Assembly (NCBI RefSeq): GCF_001685355.1
Contig: NZ_CP016438.1
Span: 9,300,001 to 9,364,000, forward strand
Direction of reading: 5' to 3'
Length of the DNA stretch: 64,000 nt
Source of the DNA: Streptomyces lincolnensis
GTDB taxonomy: Bacteria; Actinomycetota; Actinomycetes; Streptomycetales; Streptomycetaceae
Part shown: piece by piece, positions 59,408-64,000 of the stretch
How positions within the stretch are numbered: the first letter of the stretch is position 1
How the letters are laid out: every line of letters begins with the position of its first letter
The notes under the pieces: model-generated
Seen by the model: only the letters and a program-made list of their open reading frames with translations
Told to the model about the DNA's origin: nothing
Database searches by the model: none
Made by a program: the position numbers and the translations under genes

Positions 59408-60316
59408 TCATACAAGTGAACGGGCCATCGCCACGGCTCCGTCGACCGGCGGCGCGCGCAGGGGCGTCGGCCGGGCCGCAGGGACGCCCTCGGCCAGCGC
59501 CGCCACGAAGGCGTCGTACAGGGACGGCTGGGCGAGGATGGTGCTGCCCGCGACCACGACGTCGTCGACCACCACTCCGCGGGCGGCGAGCCGTTCGACG
59601 AGTGCGGCCAGGGCGCGGCCCGCCTCGGCGATCACGGTGCGAGCGCGGGCGGATCCGGCCTCGGCGGCGGCGAAGACGGCGGGGGCGTGCCGGCCCCAGT
59701 CGGCGGAGGCGGAGGTGACGTGTTCCAGCGCGGCGCCGAGCGCGGGCACCTCGCGGACGTCGAACCCGGCCAGCAGGCCGAGCGCCAGCGCGTCGGGCTC
59801 CTCACCGCGGTCGTGCGCCGCCCATACGGCACGGACGGCCTCGCGGACGAGACCGGCCGCGCCGCCCTCGTCGCCGAGGAGCGCGCCCCAGCCGCCGACC
59901 TGGACCGCGGTGCCGTCGGCGAGGCGGCCCACCGCGACCGAGCCGGTGCCGGCGACCAGACCGGCCCCCTTGTCCAGGCCCGCGGCCGGGACCAGCAGTT
60001 CGGCGTCGCCGACGACCAGCGCGGGCGCGTCGAAGTGCAGTTGGAGAGCGGTGCGGATCTGTGCGCACTGTCGCGGGGTCTCGCAGGCGTGTCCGCCGAC
60101 GGCGAGGGCCGAGGGGCGCGCGCCCGCGGGCAGCGCGTCGGCGGCCAGCGTGGCCAGCCATCCGGCGGCGGCCACCGGGTCGTGGGGCCGCCAGCCGCTG
60201 CTGGCCCGGACGTGATCGGCCACCAGGGTGTCGCCCGCGAATGCGCGGAGCTGTGCCTTGGTGCCGCCCACGTCGATGCCGACCACGAGTGGGCCGGCCA
60301 CAGGGGTGTCCTGCAC
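59408..60316 (-). CDS. BadF/BcrA-family sugar kinase, N-acetylglucosamine kinase-like
   Basis: ASKHA kinase of 302 aa. The phosphate-1 loop is VVGIDVGGTKAQLRAF, the adenosine region GLVAGTGSVAVGR with GGWGALLGDEGGAAG; the latter is the BadF/BadG type as in GlcNAc and glucosamine kinases. GTG 60316 has AAAGAGG. It is divergent from a ROK regulator across a perfect operator, and a sugar-binding lipoprotein and permease lie beyond. The locus resembles amino-sugar/chitosan-oligosaccharide genes; the exact sugar is inferred. Confidence 0.86.
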   Translation of the reverse strand: MQDTPVAGPLVVGIDVGGTKAQLRAFAGDTLVADHVRASSGWRPHDPVAAAGWLATLAADALPAGARPSALAVGGHACETPRQCAQIRTALQLHFDAPALVVGDAELLVPAAGLDKGAGLVAGTGSVAVGRLADGTAVQVGGWGALLGDEGGAAGLVREAVRAVWAAHDRGEEPDALALGLLAGFDVREVPALGAALEHVTSASADWGRHAPAVFAAAEAGSARARTVIAEAGRALAALVERLAARGVVVDDVVVAGSTILAQPSLYDAFVAALAEGVPAARPTPLRAPPVDGAVAMARSLV

Positions 60317-60445
60317 GGAACCTCTTTCGTCGGTGCGCTGAGTGCTGCGACGGTGGGCGAACCGTGCCTGGAGGCAAGGGAGTTGAGGTACTAGGGAAGC
60401 CCCGGGACGGGCTTCTGTCGGACACGGCAGGCGAGTACCGTGACG

Positions 60446-60469
60446 TTCGTTAGGAAGTTAACTAACGAA
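60446..60469. promoter_or_regulatory. ROK-type palindromic operator
   Basis: TTCGTTAG (60446-60453) and CTAACGAA (60462-60469) are perfect complements with an 8-base centre GAAGTTAA. It lies midway between the divergent kinase and ROK genes, and it contains TTAGGAA, a piece of known Streptomyces ROK sites. Confidence 0.7.
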
Positions 60470-60624
60470 GTACAGTGCGTGTCAATAGGCGTCCCGAACT
60501 CGACCTCCCCGGCCTCTCGTCCGGGTCGGGACCGTAGGACGCCAGGGCAACCCATCGCCGCCTCCCGCCGAGCCGATCGGCCGGGGAGAGCGGCCTGTGA
60601 CCTGGGGGAAGTGTGGAGCACGAC

Positions 60625-61746
60625 GTGGCAAGAGCCCCCCGTCTGACCGAGAGCGCGAGCGCTGTGTTCGCCGTGCTGGCCCAGGCGGGCACCGCGACCC
60701 GGCCGCAGCTCGCGAGCCTGGCGCGGCTGTCCAAGCCGACGGTCTCCTCCGCCGTCGCCGAGCTGGAGGGCGTCCACCTCGCCGCCCACTCCGGCACCTC
60801 CTCCGGCGGTACGGGCCGCAGCGCCGCCGTATACCGCCTCGGCCCGGCCGCGGGCGCCGTGCTGGCCGTCGACCTCGGCCCCGCGCTGACCCGGGTGCGG
60901 GGCTGCGCGCTCGACGGCAGCCTGCTCGCCGAGGCCGCCGGCCCCCGGGAGGACGCCGCCGACGTCGTACGGGAGGCCCTCGGCGCGCTGCCCGCGGACG
61001 CTCCGCTGCGTACGATCGTCGTGGCCGTCGGTGATGTCGCCGCACCGCAGCGTGTGCGCCCCGCCACGGCCAAGGCCGGACCCGTCTTCGACACGGTGAC
61101 CGTCGCGCTGCCGTCCGGAGTCCCCGTCCACCTGGAGAACAACGTCAACTGCGCCGCGCTCGCGGAGCTGCACGAGGGCTCCGCCCGCGGCCGCGACACC
61201 TTCGGCTACCTGCGCATCGGCGTGGGCATCGGCCTCGGCATCGTGGTCGGCGGCCGGGTGCTGCGCGGAGCCAACGGAGCCGCCGGTGAGCTGGCCCGGC
61301 TGCCCTACCCCTGGGACGACGACCGCGAACCGCGCCACGAGGCCCTGGAGGAGTACATCGGGGCCCGCTCCCTGCTGAGACGGGCCGCCGAGAGCTGGCC
61401 GGAGGCCGACGGGCCCTGCCCCGAGAGCACCGAACGGCTCTTCGCCCTCGCCGGCGAGGGCCGGGCCGCGGCCCGCGCCGTCGTCGGCCGGCACGGCACG
61501 GACGTGGGCCGCCTGGCCGCCGCCGTGACCGCCGTACTGGACCCGGGGCTGATCGTGCTGGGCGGCAGTACCGGCGCGGATGCGCAGGTCCTGGCCGGGG
61601 TGCGGGCCGAACTGGACCGGCTGAGCTGGCCCACCGAAGTGATCACCGGCACCCTCGGCGAGCTCGGCACCGTCGTGGGCGCCGCCCGCCTCGCGGTCGC
61701 CCGGGGAGTCCAAACCGTGACCGAAGCGGCGCGAGCGAAGGATTGA
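60625..61746 (+). CDS. ROK-family transcriptional regulator
   Basis: Repressor of 373 aa. HTH: QAGTATRPQLASLARLSKPT with VSSAVAEL after it. The ROK domain has VLAVDLGPALTRVRG, HLENNVNCAALAELHEG, YLRIGVGIGLGIVVGG and ANGAAGELARLPYP; the zinc cysteines of active ROK kinases are missing, as in regulators. GTG 60625 has GGAG at 6 bases; GTG 60613 is too near its own site. It probably binds the operator at 60446-60469 and controls the divergent kinase and the downstream transporter. Confidence 0.88.
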   Translation: MARAPRLTESASAVFAVLAQAGTATRPQLASLARLSKPTVSSAVAELEGVHLAAHSGTSSGGTGRSAAVYRLGPAAGAVLAVDLGPALTRVRGCALDGSLLAEAAGPREDAADVVREALGALPADAPLRTIVVAVGDVAAPQRVRPATAKAGPVFDTVTVALPSGVPVHLENNVNCAALAELHEGSARGRDTFGYLRIGVGIGLGIVVGGRVLRGANGAAGELARLPYPWDDDREPRHEALEEYIGARSLLRRAAESWPEADGPCPESTERLFALAGEGRAAARAVVGRHGTDVGRLAAAVTAVLDPGLIVLGGSTGADAQVLAGVRAELDRLSWPTEVITGTLGELGTVVGAARLAVARGVQTVTEAARAKD

Positions 61747-62020
61747 CGGCCTCGGACTCGGTCTGCCAATGTCCGGACAAGCGCTTTCTAAGTCGGCCGG
61801 GACGTCGACTTGGAGCGAGCGTCCCGCCCGTACTCGACGTACGGCAACCGCACGAGGGCGTGCCCGTGCGGTGACGGCCACAGTGGCCGGGGACCCTCGC
61901 CCGTCAGGATGACGCGGCCGGGCGAGGCCGCGCCCTCGGAAAGCGGACTTTCCTGCACAATGCACCCGTGCCGCTCGGTCGGCGCCGTGCTCCGTCTCGT
62001 ACGACGAAAAGGGATCGAAG
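61747..62020 (+). promoter_or_regulatory. Control region of the sugar transporter operon
   Basis: It carries AAGCGCTT (61779-61786), the same LacI-type core as at 45677, and the dyad GGAAAG (61938-61943) with CTTTCC (61948-61953), 70 bp before the lipoprotein ATG. No terminator for the ROK gene was seen. Confidence 0.45.
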
Positions 62021-63346
62021 ATGACCACTGTGGGTGTGCGGCGCTCTAGCCGTCTCGGCCGCGGCGGCATGCGCCGCCTGGTTCCCCTGGCTGCCGTGGC
62101 GACGGCAGGTGCCCTGCTGCTCTCCGCCTGCGGCGGTTCGGACTCCGGCTCGGGCGGCAACGCCAAGTCGCTGACGTTCTGGATCTCCACGGTTCCGGGA
62201 CAGGACGCGGGCTGGAAGAAGATGGTGGCGCAGTACAAGAAGGAAGCCGGCGTCGACGTCAAGCTCGTCAACATCCCCTACGACGGCTACACGACGAAGC
62301 TGCGCAACGCCGCGCAGGCGAACTCCCTGCCCGACGTGGCGACCGTGCCGTCGCTGGACCCGATCTGGTCGAACAAGCTGATCGATCTCAGCTCCATCGC
62401 CAACAACAAGAGCAACAAGATCAACCCCAACTTCCTCGCCAAGGACTCGTCCGGGAAGGTGCTGTCCATCCCCTCGGACGTCACCGCGTCCGGCATGTTC
62501 ATCAACAAGTCGCTCTTCGAGAAGGCCGGCGTCGACTTCCCGACCTCGCCGTCGAAGACCTGGACCTGGACCGACTTCATCGCCGCGGCGAACAAGGTCC
62601 GCGAGAAGACCGGCGCCAAGTACTCCCTGACCTTCGACCAGTCGCCGTCCCGGCTGCGCGCCATGGTGTACGAGATGGGCGGCAAGTACGTCCACGCGGA
62701 CTCCTCCGGCAAGTTCTCGGTGGACGCGGCGACCAAGAAGGCCGTGAACACCTTCGTCGGATGGAACGACGACAAGACCATGCCGAAGTCGGTGTGGACC
62801 AGCGGCGCCGACCCGTCGGCCATGTTCCAGAGCGGTGACGTGGTCGCCTACTGGTCCGGCGTGTGGCAGGTGCCCGCCTTCGCGGAGAGCATCAAGAAGT
62901 TCGAGTGGGCGAGCGTCCCGACCCCCGCCCAGCCGGTGCAGGCCAGTGACGTCAACAGCGGCGGCATGTCGGTGGGCTTCAACAACAACGGCGCCGCGGC
63001 CACCGCCGCGACGAAGTTCCTGTCCTGGCTGTACGAGCCGGCCCACTACCAGGTGCTGTGCGAGACGTCCGGGTTCCTTCCGGTCGAGAGCGGCCTGACC
63101 CCGAAGTACCCCTTCAAGTCCGAGGCGGCGCAGGCGGCGTTCAAGCTGTACAACGAGTCGATCCCGCTGTACGACCCGATCTCCGGCTACTTCAACGGCG
63201 CGCAGACGAACTGGGTGCTGAAGGGCAAGAGCCTCACCGAGGACCCGACCAAGACGGAGCTCGGCAAGGCGATCAACGGCCAGCAGTCGGCCGACAAGGC
63301 CCTGGAGAACATCGTGGCCGGCTACAACCAGCAGGTCGGCGGCTGA
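62021..63346 (+). CDS. Sugar ABC transporter substrate-binding lipoprotein
   Basis: Family 1 solute-binding protein of 441 aa. The lipobox is ALLLSAC (Cys near residue 37). LTFWISTVPGQDAGWKKM opens the mature protein; YDGYTTKLRNAAQANSLPDV and MFQSGDVVAYWSGVWQVP match CUT1 binding proteins. AAGGGA lies before ATG 62021. It precedes the permease by 125 bp holding a hairpin, so it is probably made in excess of the permease. By neighbourhood (kinase and ROK) an amino-sugar oligosaccharide is a fair guess. Confidence 0.9.
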   Translation: MTTVGVRRSSRLGRGGMRRLVPLAAVATAGALLLSACGGSDSGSGGNAKSLTFWISTVPGQDAGWKKMVAQYKKEAGVDVKLVNIPYDGYTTKLRNAAQANSLPDVATVPSLDPIWSNKLIDLSSIANNKSNKINPNFLAKDSSGKVLSIPSDVTASGMFINKSLFEKAGVDFPTSPSKTWTWTDFIAAANKVREKTGAKYSLTFDQSPSRLRAMVYEMGGKYVHADSSGKFSVDAATKKAVNTFVGWNDDKTMPKSVWTSGADPSAMFQSGDVVAYWSGVWQVPAFAESIKKFEWASVPTPAQPVQASDVNSGGMSVGFNNNGAAATAATKFLSWLYEPAHYQVLCETSGFLPVESGLTPKYPFKSEAAQAAFKLYNESIPLYDPISGYFNGAQTNWVLKGKSLTEDPTKTELGKAINGQQSADKALENIVAGYNQQVGG

Positions 63347-63363
63347 GCCGAGACCCGGCAGGC

Positions 63364-63395
63364 CCGGGCGGCGGGGACCAGACACCGCCGCCCGG
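63364..63395 (+). terminator. Intra-operon hairpin after the binding protein gene
   Basis: CCGGGCGGCGG (63364-63374) pairs with CCGCCGCCCGG (63385-63395), 10-base loop. It may protect the binding-protein message or partly end transcription before the permease gene. Confidence 0.55.
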
Positions 63396-63471
63396 CCTCG
63401 GGCCCTCACGTGATGCCGGGCTCATGGCCTGAGCCCACCGGAACCCATTCCACCAGCACGGAGTCAGGAAG

Positions 63472-64000
63472 ATGACAAAACGAGCCTCGGACGTGTCCGT
63501 GAGCCCGCCCAGGAGACGCAGTAAGTACACTCTCGCGCCGCTCGTCCTCATCGCGGCCAACGTCGTGCTCTTCGCGCTGTTCTTCCTCTGGCCGGCGGTG
63601 ATCGGGCTCGTCTACTCGTTCACGAACTACACGGGTGTGGGGGCGTTCCAGTTCATCGGGCTGGACAACTACCAGAAGCTGTTCGGGGATTCCATCTTCT
63701 TCGACGCGCTGACCCGGACGCTGCTGTACACCGTGCTGTTCGTGCCGCTGAACTTCGTGCTCTCGCTGCTCATCGCCAACGTGCTGGTGAGCAAGCACGC
63801 CAAGGGCGTGTCGGTCGCCCGCATCTTCTTCTTCATCCCGTGGCTGCTGTCGCCCATCGTCGTGGGTGTCCTGTGGCGGTGGCTGTTCGGTGAGAACTTC
63901 GGACTGGTCAACTACTTCATCGAGAAGTTCGGCGGAAGCGCCGTGCCGTGGCAGTCGAACGCGGACCTGTCACTGATCGTGGTCGTGGTGGCGGCGTCCT
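63472..64000 (+). CDS. Sugar ABC transporter permease, MalF/UgpA type (partial)
   Basis: Permease cut by the right window edge after about 176 residues: four spans visible, beginning LAPLVLIAANVVLFALFFLW, then TLLYTVLFVPLNFVLSLLIA and IFFFIPWLLSPIVVGVLWRW. QEFIGLDNY-type FQFIGLDNYQKLF is the CUT1 permease mark. AGGAA precedes ATG 63472. A second permease should follow outside the window. Confidence 0.88.
   Translation, partial: MTKRASDVSVSPPRRRSKYTLAPLVLIAANVVLFALFFLWPAVIGLVYSFTNYTGVGAFQFIGLDNYQKLFGDSIFFDALTRTLLYTVLFVPLNFVLSLLIANVLVSKHAKGVSVARIFFFIPWLLSPIVVGVLWRWLFGENFGLVNYFIEKFGGSAVPWQSNADLSLIVVVVAAS

Overview
The window is a piece of an actinobacterial chromosome, almost certainly Streptomyces. 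It has very high GC with strong third-position GC bias, dense GTG starts, mycothiol-linked formaldehyde genes, paired DmdR/IdeR-type iron boxes, many secreted Tat/Sec hydrolases, ROK, LacI-type and RpiR sugar regulation, and an ANTAR/PAS/SpoIIE phosphatase. No tRNA, rRNA, CRISPR array, insertion sequence or phage gene was seen.

Layout. 1-1.4 kb: 5' ends of a molybdenum hydroxylase operon (2Fe-2S and molybdopterin subunits). 1.5-7.7 kb: an Otr(A)-like ribosome-protection GTPase with an overlapping upstream ORF, a secreted GH5 endoglycosylceramidase-like enzyme, and a MerR/TipAS regulator coupled to a UGT-type glycosyltransferase. 7.7-12 kb: a secreted beta-propeller with a divergent TetR gene, a second UGT, an NTF2-like protein and a small secreted protein. 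12.1-24.4 kb: an iron locus. One nine-gene minus-strand series (FecCD permease, FecCD permease, ATPase, binding lipoprotein, ATP-grasp ligase, NIS synthetase, MFS exporter, NIS synthetase, PLP decarboxylase) reads from an iron box, and a divergent FhuF-like reductase has its own box. The last five genes are in the same order as pvsABCDE, the vibrioferrin operon of Vibrio. 24.4-30.3 kb: an ABC exporter, the mycothiol formaldehyde pair and two short-chain dehydrogenases. 30.35-31.64 kb: a wrecked segment with a LysR pseudogene joined to an inverted piece of a maleylpyruvate isomerase-like gene, whose remainder lies broken on the other strand.

31.7-38.3 kb: an L,D-transpeptidase and a sugar ABC transporter/Gfo-Idh operon with a divergent ROK regulator. 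38.3-47 kb: an EamA transporter with a 4-bp-repeat frameshift, a membrane-anchored S1 protease, a PatB-like aminotransferase, an F420/PPOX protein, a large secreted alpha/beta hydrolase, and a Gfo/Idh dehydrogenase whose start abuts a LacI-type operator. 47-55.6 kb: an OB-fold/Zn-ribbon protein and a TetR gene sharing a GGCACTnAGTGCC operator family, small membrane proteins, the ANTAR-PAS-SpoIIE phosphatase, an RpiR/SIS regulator and a stand-alone DUF3662 protein. 55.6-64 kb: a GT39-like membrane transferase, a Tat-exported PAP2 phosphatase with a C-terminal beta-strand repeat, and an amino-sugar-type locus (BadF-family kinase, divergent ROK regulator, sugar-binding lipoprotein, permease cut by the window end).

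The most notable system is the predicted vibrioferrin-type siderophore biosynthesis, export, uptake and reduction locus. All functions are read from sequence motifs and family knowledge; no database search was run.
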